A stretch of DNA of 39,178 nucleotides, taken from NCBI GenBank assembly GCA_934101795.1, contig CAKORY010000009.1, positions 1 to 39,178 of the forward strand, read 5' to 3'. Of the stretch, positions 30,733 through 39,178 are shown piece by piece. The translations under genes and the position numbers were made by a program. The stretch comes from an uncultured Bacilli bacterium (lineage in GTDB: Bacteria; Bacillota_I; Bacilli_A; RF39; UBA660). How positions within the stretch are numbered: the stretch's first letter is position 1; every line of letters begins with the position of its first letter. Under the pieces are notes generated by a model. The model searched no databases. It was not told the origin of the DNA and worked only from the letters and a program-made list of their open reading frames with translations.

Positions 30733-30806
30733 GCCGCTATAGTATAATGGTATTACAAATCCATGGTAAGGATTAAATCAGTGTTCAATTCACTGTTGCG
30801 GCACCA
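30733..30806 (+). tRNA. tRNA-Thr (GGT), atypical
   Basis: 74 nt with CCA. Acceptor GCCGCTA/TTGCGGC with a T-T mismatch at pair 6-67, anticodon stem AATCC/GGATT with loop ATGGTAA (A at position 32, where C or T is usual), and a perfect T-stem CAGTG/CACTG. The D-arm (GTATAATGGTATTAC) looks more like tRNA-Gly. The anticodon reads Thr. Confidence 0.85.
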
Positions 30807-30815
30807 TTAGAAATT

Positions 30816-30841
30816 AAAAGCCCGAAAATTCGGGCTTTTTA
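30816..30841 (+). terminator. Terminator of the isolated tRNA
   Basis: AAAAGCCCGAA-AA-TTCGGGCTTTTT. Confidence 0.85.
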
Positions 30842-30910
30842 CATAAAAAAAATTGTTCTAGGTCTTATTCAGGTCTTAACAACAATGATAAATAAATTAG
30901 AGCAAACAAT

Positions 30911-30939
30911 TTGCTTTTACTTACCGTAGATGTTATACT
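30911..30939 (+). promoter_or_regulatory. Promoter of the 152-aa hypothetical gene
   Basis: -35 TTGCTT (30911-30916), 17-bp spacer, -10 TATACT (30934-30939). The inverted repeat GCAAACAATTTGC (30902-30914) overlaps the -35. Confidence 0.6.
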
Positions 30940-30966
30940 TATATTGAAATGGAAGGAAACAAACAA

Positions 30967-31422
30967 ATGGAAAGAACATACACAAATGGTGAAATATATG
31001 ATATTGCAGTAAAACTTTTCAGAGATTATGAAGTATTCAAAAAGTCTCAAGAAGAAGTCGAAAAAATTCTAAGTCAACATCGAATAATCATGATGACAAA
31101 ATTTCCATATCAAAATGCTTTAAAGAAAATCAAAGAAGAATTAAATAAACGTGGAATTAGTTATCCACATAAAGAAGAAATAGAAGTAACTATCGAAGAC
31201 ATTATCAAAAGAATTGAAGAAAACAAAGAATTAGAAATAATGTATATTAAAGAATATAAAGAAACTTGGTATGGTTATATGGGTAAAGATAACTGGGACC
31301 ATGATTATATGTATGCTGAAAAAGGTTACGAAATAAGAATTAGAGAAATATCTCAGACATATAACAATATAATTGAAACTTTGAAAAATAAAAAAGAACA
31401 AAGACTAAAACGAGAAAAGTAA
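30967..31422 (+). CDS. Hypothetical helical protein
   Basis: 151 aa from ATG 30967, chosen over 30949 because GGAAGGAAAC lies between them and the promoter -10 ends at 30939. Soluble, strongly helical and charged (EEVEKILSQHR, ALKKIKEELNKRG, IEDIIKRIEENKELE), with one aromatic patch (ETWYGYMGKDNWDHDYMY). No family recognised. Confidence 0.65.
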   Translation: MERTYTNGEIYDIAVKLFRDYEVFKKSQEEVEKILSQHRIIMMTKFPYQNALKKIKEELNKRGISYPHKEEIEVTIEDIIKRIEENKELEIMYIKEYKETWYGYMGKDNWDHDYMYAEKGYEIRIREISQTYNNIIETLKNKKEQRLKREK

Positions 31423-31442
31423 CAAAGATTTCATAAAATAAT

Positions 31443-31474
31443 AAAAAATTAGGAAGCATTGCTTCCTAATTTTT
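31443..31474. terminator. Bidirectional terminator
   Basis: AAAAAATTAGGAAGC/GCTTCCTAATTTTT, nearly perfect, between convergent genes. It overlaps the stop of the minus-strand gene. Confidence 0.85.
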
Positions 31475-32458
31475 ATATCTTTCTTTAACTAGTTCTTTAT
31501 TTTCTTTTGAATAACCAACTAAAACATCTGGAACCCTATTAATAATATTTTGGTATAGTTCATCAAAAGCAGCTTTACTTTTTTTACTCATAGCGTTAAC
31601 TAAAGCAATTACATTTGTTCTCTTATCATTTGTAATTACATAAAGACATTTATTAGTGACTATTCCTCTTTGTCTAGTAATAAATGGATATACCCAAACA
31701 ATATCTTTTAACTCAATAAGTTTTACCCCACTACCATAACTTAAAATGTAATTATCAGTTAGATATACGTGACACTCTTTACTATGAATACCACTTCCAT
31801 TTCTTATATCACTCTCAACTTTTTCAAGTTCTTTAGCATGTTCTAAAATCATCTTTTTATATTTTTTATTTCTAACAAAATATGTAATCATTAAGGCAAT
31901 ACCACTAAGTGAAAATAATCCAAATAATATTAAAGACGAAATAGCTTGTTCGCTCTTTTTCCAAGAAGTATCTAAATAGATTTCACCAACCGTAGATTTC
32001 AAAGTATCTATTGAATAAGTATTACCATCTTCATCAGTTAAAAATTCTTGTAAATACTTATATATTTCTGTATCACTTTTTACTGTATAACCATAAATAG
32101 TAACTGCATCAGGCTTATCCATTTCTGTTTCACTTAAAGTATATTCTTGCACTTTACGTAAAGCGTCCTTAGCATCGCTATCAAGCATTACAACATAAGG
32201 ATTATTATCCTCATCAAAAGCTAAATAATAATCACGTTTTTTATTATCGACAGTTTCAGTTGCAAAAGCACTATCAAGTAAACTAACATTTACTTTAGCA
32301 TAAACTCCTTCACTAGTTTTATTACTAAGTTTTACAAACTCCGCATTTGCCTCATCAAAATACAAAAGCAAACCAATTCCCATAAATAAAACAAACAAAA
32401 TAATACCCATAACAAGTAAACTTTTCTTTGCTTTCAAATTCTTATAAAATTCTTCCAT
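31466..32458 (-). CDS. Two-TM membrane protein with PH-like C-terminal domain, unknown
   Basis: 330 aa. TM1 (about 14-34), an extracytoplasmic region of about 140 residues, TM2 (about 175-195), then a cytoplasmic domain. The latter (CHVYLTDNYILSYG, LIELKDIVWVYPF, NKCLYVITNDKRTNVIAL) resembles a small PH-like beta sandwich, which is an inference from pattern only. It has its own promoter 52 nt after the histidine kinase gene. No enzyme motif. Confidence 0.6.
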   Translation of the reverse strand: MEEFYKNLKAKKSLLVMGIILFVLFMGIGLLLYFDEANAEFVKLSNKTSEGVYAKVNVSLLDSAFATETVDNKKRDYYLAFDEDNNPYVVMLDSDAKDALRKVQEYTLSETEMDKPDAVTIYGYTVKSDTEIYKYLQEFLTDEDGNTYSIDTLKSTVGEIYLDTSWKKSEQAISSLILFGLFSLSGIALMITYFVRNKKYKKMILEHAKELEKVESDIRNGSGIHSKECHVYLTDNYILSYGSGVKLIELKDIVWVYPFITRQRGIVTNKCLYVITNDKRTNVIALVNAMSKKSKAAFDELYQNIINRVPDVLVGYSKENKELVKERYKN

Positions 32459-32479
32459 TTAAAACTCACTTCCAATTTA

Positions 32480-32508
32480 ATTATACCTATTTATTAAACT
32501 AATGTAAA
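32480..32508 (-). promoter_or_regulatory. Promoter of the two-TM protein
   Basis: Minus strand -35 TTTACA (32503-32508), 17-bp spacer, -10 TATAAT (32480-32485). Confidence 0.7.
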
Positions 32509-32510
32509 CA

Positions 32511-33689
32511 TTATTTATAATATTTAACTTTAAAAATTGTCTTATTATTCTTACTTTCTACTCTAATACTTCCATTATCTTTTTCAATTATTTCTTTTGC
32601 TAAAGAAAGCCCTATTCCAAAATTATTTTCATCATTATTTTTCTTATAAAATCTATCAAATATATGATGCATATCTTCTTTACTTATTTCTTCTCCATAA
32701 TTCACAATTTCTAAACTTACATATATTCCATTATCAATATAATTTACATATACATCACTATTTTCATGACTATATTCTATAGCATTTTTTACTATATTTG
32801 TGATAGCTTCACATTCCCATTTATAGTCACCAACAAAAATCACATCACTTTTACCTTTTACATGAATATTTACATTTTTAAGTTCTCTTAAAATATCTAC
32901 ATTTTTTAATACATCAAATACTAATTCTTTAACTACTATTTTATTACTATCAAACTTAACAACCCCGGCATCAAATCTTGATAACTTAAGCATAGCATAA
33001 ATTAAAAAATTAATATTTTCAATTTGTTTTCTAATATCTTGAAGATATTCTTGCCTTTTCTCTTTACTTACATTTTCTTCTAAAAGAGTATCAATCATAA
33101 GCATAATTCCCGTAAGGGGTGTCTTTAACTGATGAGAAATATTAGCTAAATTATCTTTTAATTTTATTTTATCATTATATTCTCTAGCATACATTTCTTT
33201 TAAACATATCATCGTAGTATACACCTCATTTTTAAGAATTGACAAATTACCTTCAACATTATCAATTATTTCTAAATCATATATACCTTCATTTATTCTT
33301 TTTAAATAATTAGTAATATCTTCAATATTTTTTTTATACTTTCTTTTTCTTAAATAATATCCTATTCCACAAATTAAACCAAATATTCCAAAAACACTTA
33401 TATTTATAATTAAATTTTTATAATATACATAGTCTAAACTTTTTATATAACTTATATCACTTTCTGTAAACCCATACTTTTTTAATGTATCACTACTATT
33501 TCTCCTTTTACTTGAAGACACAATCTTAACCAAGTCCTCACTTTTTACTTCGGGATATTTAGTAAGAACAACCTCTATTATTTCACTTGTTACTCCATTT
33601 ACTTCATGAGCATACTTTTTATAAGATAAATAATTACAAACAAATACTAAAATTAAAAGAGTTACAAACCATAAACTATATTTTTTCAT
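32511..33689 (-). CDS. Sensor histidine kinase
   Basis: 392 aa. TM1 (about 5-22), an extracellular loop of about 65 residues, TM2 (about 92-113). The H-box is NISHQLKTPLTG with phospho-acceptor His186. N box VKNAIEYSHEN, F/G boxes FDRFYKKNNDENNFGIGLSL. It overlaps the response regulator by 4 nt. The neighbouring MacB/FtsX transporter suggests a role in sensing an envelope stress or antimicrobial peptide. Confidence 0.93.
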   Translation of the reverse strand: MKKYSLWFVTLLILVFVCNYLSYKKYAHEVNGVTSEIIEVVLTKYPEVKSEDLVKIVSSSKRRNSSDTLKKYGFTESDISYIKSLDYVYYKNLIINISVFGIFGLICGIGYYLRKRKYKKNIEDITNYLKRINEGIYDLEIIDNVEGNLSILKNEVYTTMICLKEMYAREYNDKIKLKDNLANISHQLKTPLTGIMLMIDTLLEENVSKEKRQEYLQDIRKQIENINFLIYAMLKLSRFDAGVVKFDSNKIVVKELVFDVLKNVDILRELKNVNIHVKGKSDVIFVGDYKWECEAITNIVKNAIEYSHENSDVYVNYIDNGIYVSLEIVNYGEEISKEDMHHIFDRFYKKNNDENNFGIGLSLAKEIIEKDNGSIRVESKNNKTIFKVKYYK

Positions 33690-34327
33690 AAATCCACCCT
33701 ATAACCAATACCTTTAATTGTTTTAATAAAATTATCATTACCTATTTTTTCTCTTATTCTTTTTATGTAAACACTCAAAGTATTATCATTAACAAATTTA
33801 CCAGATGCATCCCAAATTCTATCTATAATTACATCTCTAGTAACTAGCCTTCCACTATTTTCTAAAAGCAAAAACAATATTTTAAGCTCTAAACCAGTTA
33901 ATTCAACTTCTATATTATTAGCGTACACTTTGTAGGCATCCATATCAAAACTAATATTCTCAAATGTTTTAATATTATTTTTCTTATTTCTTTTAATAAT
34001 ATTATTTATCCTTGATAAAAGCTCTTTAGACCTAAAAGGTTTTATTATATAATCTTGTACACCCAAGTCAATTGCTTTAACTACATCATCTTCTTCATCT
34101 TTAGCACTTAAAACTAAAGCTGGAACATTTACATATTGTTTAAAAAAATCTAATCCATTTCCATCCGGAAGCATAACATCAAGTATAACTAAATCAAAAG
34201 CATCATTAATTTTTTCTTTTGCTTCTTTAATATTTCTAGCAACATCAACATTATAATCATGTTCTTCAAGCAAAAAACTTATTGCTTTTATTATCATTTC
34301 ATTATCTTCAACTAAAAGTATTTTCAC
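33686..34327 (-). CDS. OmpR-family response regulator
   Basis: 213 aa. Receiver domain with phospho-acceptor Asp50 (LVILDVMLPDGNG) and the conserved Lys in IIKPFRS; C-terminal winged helix (VELTGLELKILFLLLENSGR, DNTLSVYIKRIREKIG, IKGIGYRVDL). The start is GTG at 34327 with GAGG upstream. An extended -10 (TGGTATTAT) lies just before. Confidence 0.93.
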   Translation of the reverse strand: MKILLVEDNEMIIKAISFLLEEHDYNVDVARNIKEAKEKINDAFDLVILDVMLPDGNGLDFFKQYVNVPALVLSAKDEEDDVVKAIDLGVQDYIIKPFRSKELLSRINNIIKRNKKNNIKTFENISFDMDAYKVYANNIEVELTGLELKILFLLLENSGRLVTRDVIIDRIWDASGKFVNDNTLSVYIKRIREKIGNDNFIKTIKGIGYRVDL

Positions 34328-34359
34328 CTAAAACACCTCACATATATAATACCATATTT

Positions 34360-34392
34360 TAAGAAAAATTAGGTCAATCGAACCTAATTTTT
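34360..34392 (-). terminator. Terminator after the ABC permease gene
   Basis: Minus strand AAAAATTAGG/CCTAATTTTT with a 9-nt loop, then T-rich. It separates the transporter operon from the two-component operon. Confidence 0.8.
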
Positions 34393-36925
34393 ATATATTT
34401 TCATCCTTAATAGTATCAATTATATTTTCACTTTTTGTTTTTCTTAAAGCAAAATACATAATCAAACTAACAAGAATATAGACAACAAATATCGCTATTA
34501 AAATAGCTTGCCATGGAAATATAAAACCATAATCACTACCATTTGCAAATGCTTTATAAATAGCAAATGAACCTAATAAACCTAAAGGAATACCAATAAT
34601 TAATGCTTTCGTAGAATACATAATTGACTCTAAGTTAATCATTTTATTAAATTCATTTTTAGTCATACCAATAGACTTAAGCATAGCAAACTCTCTTCTT
34701 CTTAAATTCATATTAGTACTTATTGTATTAATAATATTAGTAACACCAATTAAACTAATAACAATAATAAAACCATACAAGAAAATCGCTACTAAAATAA
34801 TTAAACTTCTTTGTGCTTTAGCTTCTGTTTCAATATTAAACAAACTATAATTATTAATATTTTCATCAAGTAAATATTCTTTAATTAAACTTTCTAGTTT
34901 TTCACAATCAGAAGATTTAATATATAAACTTCTTGAATCAGTAGCATTTACATTATAATTAGATACAATATAATCATAAAATTCATCACTTACTATAATT
35001 GTTGGAGTTTCACTATATACCTTTTGAAATCCCATTAGTGAGTTATCAATTCTCTTTAAAATTTCTATATTTAAATCTTTATTATTAATAGAACCTGTTA
35101 CTGTTTTAAATTTATTTAAATCTAATAAATTTACTTCCTTATAATTTTTACTACCTTCTTGATAAAAAATATTTTTATCAATTAATAAACCCTTATAATC
35201 AAAATTAGTATCACTTATTTTATTTTCTTTAAGTATTCTTTTAAACTCATCTTCACCTACAGACATAATTCTAAGAGATAAATCATCAACTCCATCAAAG
35301 TACTCTAATACATCTTCATTATAATATTTTTTATAATCAAATATCATACTCATACTTCTAATTATACTATATCTACTAACATTATCCATTTTTATTATAT
35401 CATTAATTATTTTTTTAGATTCTTCTTCATTAGTATCCCTAAGATAAAGTTGAATATCATAATTAGCATCTTGATAATACTGATTTGTTAATTTAAAGCC
35501 ATAACTTAAAAATGATGATAAAGAAATAAATACAGCAACACTTATTACAATTGATATAATCGTAGTTCTATTTCTTTTTTTATTTCTCTTTAAATTCTTA
35601 TAGGCAATATCTCCTCCAACTCCAAATAATTTATCAACTATTTTAGATGACTTAATTTTTTTACTATTAATTTTTATTTCATTGTTATTTCTAATGGCTT
35701 CAATCGGTGAAATTTTACTACTTTTTTTAGCTGCTCTAACCACAGACAAATAAATTGTAACTACTCCAAGTATAATGCTTAAAATAACTGGCCAAATAGA
35801 TATACTAAATACAAATTTAACATCATTAAAATTACCAATATAATTAATTATAATAACAAGTATATAATCCGCAAATATTCCTGATAATATACCTAAAGGA
35901 ATACCAATTAGACCTAGGATAAAACCTTCATGTAAAACATTTTTCTTTATTTGTTTACTTGTTGCTCCAATACTTGAAAGCATACCATACATCTTTTTCT
36001 TTTCTTGATTAGCAATATCAAAACTATTCTTTATTACAAATACACTTGTAAGTATTATAATACCTATTACTACACCCGCAACAGTATATAACATATTCAT
36101 TGTTCTATCACTTAAACTAGCTCCACTCCATCTTAAAAGTTCATCATTTAAAGTAATATTATATTTATTTAGATCATTATCATTTGCTATATTATTTATA
36201 TATTCTTTATAATATTTAGCATCTTTAAATAATAAAGATACATTTATATTATCACTTACTTTATCTATTTTAGTAATTAATGTATAACCTGGAGCACTAT
36301 ATCCTTCAATACTATAATTTAATCTTTCCGTAATACCTACAATTTTATATTCATGTTTACTTGTATCAGTTATATATTCATGGCAAAGATCAGTTTCTCC
36401 TTCTTCCACAAAATATGGATTACTTTGGTTAAGAATAGTCCCATCAGTGCATACTCTTTTTCCAATATCCAAACTGATTGTATCACCTATTTTTACTTTA
36501 GCACTATTTTTAAAAGGTACACTTACTATTATTTCTTTATTATTCTCCGGAAGTCTTCCAGAAACTAGTTTTAATGTTGTATTATCAAAAGCTGATTTTG
36601 TATATCCCACAACATAAGCATAAGGTTTATATTTATTTATATTATCCACTTTAGCATAACCAAAAGACTCACTTAAATACATACTCTTTACATGACTATT
36701 ATTTGTAAAATATTTCAAGTCTTTTTTACTTACATTTTCAATTGTTAAATGTCTATTTTCTCCATCTGTAATAGCTATATTTACTAAAGTTGCTTGAAAT
36801 GATGTAACCATACCAGCTACTGCACAAATTAAGGCAACAGACAAAACTATACCTACTATTGTTACTATTGTTCTTTTTTTATTAAGCTTTAAATTCTTAA
36901 TTGTTAATTCGTTTAATATATTCAT
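34391..36925 (-). CDS. MacB/FtsX-type ABC transporter permease
   Basis: 844 aa. TM1 (about 18-40), a long extracytoplasmic domain, a three-helix FtsX domain (about 275-400: GMLSSIGATSKQIKKNVLHEG), TM (about 450-470), a second extracytoplasmic domain and a second FtsX domain (about 700-830: EFAMLKSIGMTKNEFNKMIN). These type VII exporters act as mechanotransmission pumps. Adjacent ATPase (2 nt) and two-component genes fit a peptide-antibiotic or lipoprotein-handling system. Confidence 0.9.
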   Translation of the reverse strand: MNILNELTIKNLKLNKKRTIVTIVGIVLSVALICAVAGMVTSFQATLVNIAITDGENRHLTIENVSKKDLKYFTNNSHVKSMYLSESFGYAKVDNINKYKPYAYVVGYTKSAFDNTTLKLVSGRLPENNKEIIVSVPFKNSAKVKIGDTISLDIGKRVCTDGTILNQSNPYFVEEGETDLCHEYITDTSKHEYKIVGITERLNYSIEGYSAPGYTLITKIDKVSDNINVSLLFKDAKYYKEYINNIANDNDLNKYNITLNDELLRWSGASLSDRTMNMLYTVAGVVIGIIILTSVFVIKNSFDIANQEKKKMYGMLSSIGATSKQIKKNVLHEGFILGLIGIPLGILSGIFADYILVIIINYIGNFNDVKFVFSISIWPVILSIILGVVTIYLSVVRAAKKSSKISPIEAIRNNNEIKINSKKIKSSKIVDKLFGVGGDIAYKNLKRNKKRNRTTIISIVISVAVFISLSSFLSYGFKLTNQYYQDANYDIQLYLRDTNEEESKKIINDIIKMDNVSRYSIIRSMSMIFDYKKYYNEDVLEYFDGVDDLSLRIMSVGEDEFKRILKENKISDTNFDYKGLLIDKNIFYQEGSKNYKEVNLLDLNKFKTVTGSINNKDLNIEILKRIDNSLMGFQKVYSETPTIIVSDEFYDYIVSNYNVNATDSRSLYIKSSDCEKLESLIKEYLLDENINNYSLFNIETEAKAQRSLIILVAIFLYGFIIVISLIGVTNIINTISTNMNLRRREFAMLKSIGMTKNEFNKMINLESIMYSTKALIIGIPLGLLGSFAIYKAFANGSDYGFIFPWQAILIAIFVVYILVSLIMYFALRKTKSENIIDTIKDENI

Positions 36926-36927
36926 AA

Positions 36928-37605
36928 TTAATTCCTAACATCACTAACTATTTTTCCATCTTCAATAGTAATAACTCTATTTGCTTCTTGAGCAATTGAA
37001 GCATCATGTGTAATAACAATAATAGTTTGATTATATTTTTTATTAGATTCTTTCAACAAAGCAACAATTTCATCACTAGCTTTTGAATCCAAATTACCCG
37101 TAGGTTCATCTGCTAAAACTAAAGCTGGATTATTAATTATAGCTCTTCCAATAGAAACTCTTTGTTGTTGTCCACCAGAAAGTTCATTTGGTAAATGACT
37201 TCTTCTTTTAGATAAACCTAAAGTATCAATAATTTCATTAAGTCTATCACGTCTTACATTTTTACCATCTAATTTACATGGAAGAACAATATTTTCTTCC
37301 ACATTCAAAATGGGTATTAAATTATAAAATTGATAAATAAGACCAACTTGCCTTCTTCTAAATATTGCAAGTGCATCATTATTCATATTATAAATATCAA
37401 CCCCATCAATAAATACTTTACCAGATGTAGGTCTATCAACACCCCCAAGTAAATGTAAAAGTGTAGATTTACCACTACCACTGGCTCCAACAATAGCAAC
37501 AAAATCCCCTTTTTCCACACTAAAACTTATATTATCAACAGCATTAATAGTTGTATTACCATTTTTATAAGTTTTAACCAAATTTTCAACTTTTAATATT
37601 TCCAT
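36928..37605 (-). CDS. ABC transporter ATP-binding protein (MacB/LolD type)
   Basis: 225 aa from ATG 37605 (MEILKVENLVKTYKNG), with AAGGGAAG upstream. Walker A GASGSGKST, Q-loop YQFYNLIP, signature LSGGQQQRVSIGRAI, Walker B LVLADEPTGNLD, switch His ITHD. It is the ATPase for the downstream permease, whose ATG follows 2 nt after its stop. Confidence 0.94.
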   Translation of the reverse strand: MEILKVENLVKTYKNGNTTINAVDNISFSVEKGDFVAIVGASGSGKSTLLHLLGGVDRPTSGKVFIDGVDIYNMNNDALAIFRRRQVGLIYQFYNLIPILNVEENIVLPCKLDGKNVRRDRLNEIIDTLGLSKRRSHLPNELSGGQQQRVSIGRAIINNPALVLADEPTGNLDSKASDEIVALLKESNKKYNQTIIVITHDASIAQEANRVITIEDGKIVSDVRN

Positions 37606-37662
37606 ATATAATCTTCCCTTCAAAATAAATATATGACATATTTATGACTCTAAAGTGACTAT

Positions 37663-38391
37663 TTATATATTTTGTCCATTTTCTTCTATTTTACCTATTT
37701 TTTCAATTAATTCATTATACTTATCTAAATATTCATCATTTTCAAAAACAATAGTATCATCTTCAATATTCCATTTATCTTTATTCTTACTCAAAAATTT
37801 AAATATATTTTTCATATCATTTATCAAGCTTACATAAATATCTCTTGCCTCACTAATATCTTTTTTCAAAATATCATAAGTATCACTATCAATCATCAAT
37901 TCCTTATAATAATCTTTATAGTAGCTATCAGCACTATCTATATAAGTCATTATTTTATCTTCATTAAATAACTTTTCTAAAGTTTCATTAATAGTATCCA
38001 CTTTATTTTCTAAAGTTCTTAAAGTCACCAAAGTTTCTACAAAATCTTTACCATCTTCTTTAAAATTATCGATGGTAAATAGATTTTCTACACTTTCATC
38101 ACTATAAATATTAATTAATTTTCTAGTTTCATCAACAAAATCTTTAAAATAATTTTTAACAGCTTTTTCAACTACTACAAAGTCACCAGAAGTAACATTA
38201 TTTTTAAGTTTTTTATCAATATTATTACTAAATATACCTTCATTTTCTATTATATTATCTATACTATAAATTTCATTTTTTAATTGTTTTAAACTTTTTT
38301 CATCTTGATTTACTAAAAATATACCCATAATAAATAAAGAAAATAATAAACAAACAATTATAGTTATACCAACAACTAGTTTCTTCTTCAT
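37663..38391 (-). CDS. Exported helical protein, transporter-associated
   Basis: 242 aa. Signal anchor (about residues 5-28), with no lipobox Cys. The rest is charged and strongly helical (about ten helices, e.g. NEIYSIDNIIENEG, LRTLENKVDTINETLEKLF), likely extracellular. It lies 57 nt upstream of the ABC ATPase on the same strand with no terminator between, so it is probably the first gene of the transporter operon. Family not recognised. Confidence 0.6.
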   Translation of the reverse strand: MKKKLVVGITIIVCLLFSLFIMGIFLVNQDEKSLKQLKNEIYSIDNIIENEGIFSNNIDKKLKNNVTSGDFVVVEKAVKNYFKDFVDETRKLINIYSDESVENLFTIDNFKEDGKDFVETLVTLRTLENKVDTINETLEKLFNEDKIMTYIDSADSYYKDYYKELMIDSDTYDILKKDISEARDIYVSLINDMKNIFKFLSKNKDKWNIEDDTIVFENDEYLDKYNELIEKIGKIEENGQNI

Positions 38392-38410
38392 AAAAATACA
38401 CCTCTATCCT

Positions 38411-38439
38411 AGTCTACCATTTTAACCAAAAATTAACAA
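38411..38439 (-). promoter_or_regulatory. Promoter of the transporter operon
   Basis: Minus strand -35 TTGTTA (38434-38439), 17-bp spacer, -10 TAGACT (38411-38416). Confidence 0.5.
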
Positions 38440-38487
38440 TATATTTTTAAAAAAAGTATCCACAATATAAATGGAAGGTGATAGAAA

Positions 38488-38700
38488 ATGAACAATGTGC
38501 CAAATATGATATCCACTAAAGATGCGTCTTATTTAAAAGACATGTTTAACTGGAATATTATTGCACTAAAAAAATTTAATGTTTATAACGAATATATAAA
38601 CGATAAAGAAATAACAAACATAGTAAAAAAACTCATAACAATGCATGAAGCAAATTGTGAAGAAATATTAAACATTCTAGGAAGTGATATAAATGAATAA
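38488..38700 (+). CDS. CotF-like spore coat protein, first of pair
   Basis: 70 aa. Helical, with the Coat F-type pattern DASYLKDMFNWNIIALKKFN, DKEITNIVKKLITMHEANCE. Such small ferritin-like coat proteins often occur as adjacent pairs in clostridia and bacilli. GGAAGGTGAT precedes the ATG. Overlaps the next gene by 8 nt. Confidence 0.75.
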   Translation: MNNVPNMISTKDASYLKDMFNWNIIALKKFNVYNEYINDKEITNIVKKLITMHEANCEEILNILGSDINE

Positions 38701-38944
38701 TAAAGAATTTATGATGGATATGCTTGAAACAGAAAAAAGTATGTCAGTAAATATGACTTATGCTTTAAATGAAGCTAGCTCAAAACATCTTTATGACAAA
38801 TACTTTAAAATGTTTAAAGAAATTAACAAAGTAACTAAAGATGTATTTTCTTTAGCTTATAGTAAAGGTTTCTACAAATTAGAAAAAGAAACTCCTAAAA
38901 AGATAAATGATGCTTACAAAGAATTATCTAAAGAATTAAATTAA
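38693..38944 (+). CDS. CotF-like spore coat protein, second of pair
   Basis: 83 aa. Coat F-type pattern: LETEKSMSVNMTYALNEASS, then YFKMFKEINKVTKDVFSLAY and SKGFYKLEKE. GGAAGTGATATAA precedes the ATG inside the first gene. Together the two short proteins may supply the two helical hairpins of one coat-protein bundle. Confidence 0.78.
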   Translation: MNNKEFMMDMLETEKSMSVNMTYALNEASSKHLYDKYFKMFKEINKVTKDVFSLAYSKGFYKLEKETPKKINDAYKELSKELN

Positions 38945-38971
38945 TTTATTTTCAAAAAATAAAAATTACAT

Positions 38972-39012
38972 AAAACACTAAAATATCTTAATTAAATATT
39001 TAGTGTTTTTTT
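38972..39012 (+). terminator. Terminator of the CotF-like pair
   Basis: AAAACACTAAA-ATAT / ATATTTAGTGTTTT with one bulged A, then T7. Confidence 0.75.
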
Positions 39013-39094
39013 AGTAATTGATAAAATTTTTATTTACTTTTGTTAGAAAAGAATGCCCATAAACATTAGGTAAAACCAGCAATTTTAAAATATT

Positions 39095-39112
39095 TGTCGA
39101 CCCATGTCGACC
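39095..39112. repeat. Direct repeat TGTCGACC
   Basis: Two copies, 39095-39102 and 39105-39112, with 10-bp period (one helical turn), each containing the palindrome GTCGAC. It lies just upstream of the last promoter and may be an activator or repressor site. Confidence 0.4.
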
Positions 39113-39120
39113 GATTTTTC

Positions 39121-39150
39121 TTGACTTTTTTGATGTTTCAAACTTAGAAT
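39121..39150 (+). promoter_or_regulatory. Promoter and RBS of a gene beyond the right edge
   Basis: -35 TTGACT (39121-39126), 18-bp spacer, -10 TAGAAT (39145-39150), then a strong AAAGGAGG at 39163-39170. The coding sequence must begin at or just past the window end. Confidence 0.65.
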
Positions 39151-39178
39151 AGAGTCTTATATAAAGGAGGAAAATTTT

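Overview
The window is AT-rich chromosomal DNA of a low-GC Gram-positive bacterium. TGA is used as a normal stop (divIVA, vanZ and yqfD end in TGA), so this is the standard bacterial code and not a Mycoplasma code. Sporulation-linked genes (yqfC, yqfD, spoVS, a pair of CotF-like coat proteins), divIVA/sepF, a dimeric-type GlyRS, a serS T-box and the Bacillus-like order ybeY-dgkA-era-yqzL-recO point to a spore-forming Bacilli/Firmicutes gut-type lineage. The exact taxon is not decidable by eye. Most genes lie on the minus strand in tight, overlapping operons.

Layout. (1) 1-1311: a radical SAM/SPASM protein followed 4 nt later by an edge-truncated protein resembling the 5-hmdU DNA kinase helical (HMUDK_hel) family, with a structured small RNA candidate next door. 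(2) 1645-3610: an SH3-domain surface protein, a small membrane protein, divIVA and sepF. (3) 3672-5144: glyS. (4) 5171-5955: a type III toxin-antitoxin locus with promoter, three 37-nt pseudoknot repeats, a leaky terminator and a ToxN/AbiQ toxin. (5) 5972-11146: a transcription unit yqfC-yqfD-vanZ-ybeY-dgkA-era-yqzL-recO-tdk. (6) 11185-15502: an accessory block with two paralogous exported proteins, each divergent from its own XRE repressor, a BECR-fold nuclease-like gene and a second structured small RNA between them. (7) 15517-20967: hypothetical, VanY-like peptidase, Fic, DUF975-CmpB fusion, a 3-TM protein and an MvaI/BcnI-like endonuclease. (8) 21138-22149: seven tRNAs in two operons, flanked by inverted tRNA fragments. 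(9) 22172-26719: miaB, T-box-serS, perR-rubrerythrin, spoVS. (10) 26708-30687: a DUF308-like membrane protein and csoR-sufC-sufD-sufU-sufB behind a CsoR-type operator. (11) 30696-34392: an isolated tRNA, a hypothetical, a two-TM protein and a two-component system. (12) 34391-38439: a MacB/FtsX-type ABC transporter with an upstream exported protein. (13) 38488-39178: two CotF-like genes and a promoter plus RBS for a gene just beyond the edge.

The most striking items are the type III toxin-antitoxin locus with visible pseudoknot repeats, inverted fragments of the local tRNA genes around the tRNA operons, two free-standing structured RNAs of unknown class, a Cu(I)-type CsoR operator controlling iron-sulfur assembly genes, and the radical SAM/HMUDK_hel pair at the left edge.
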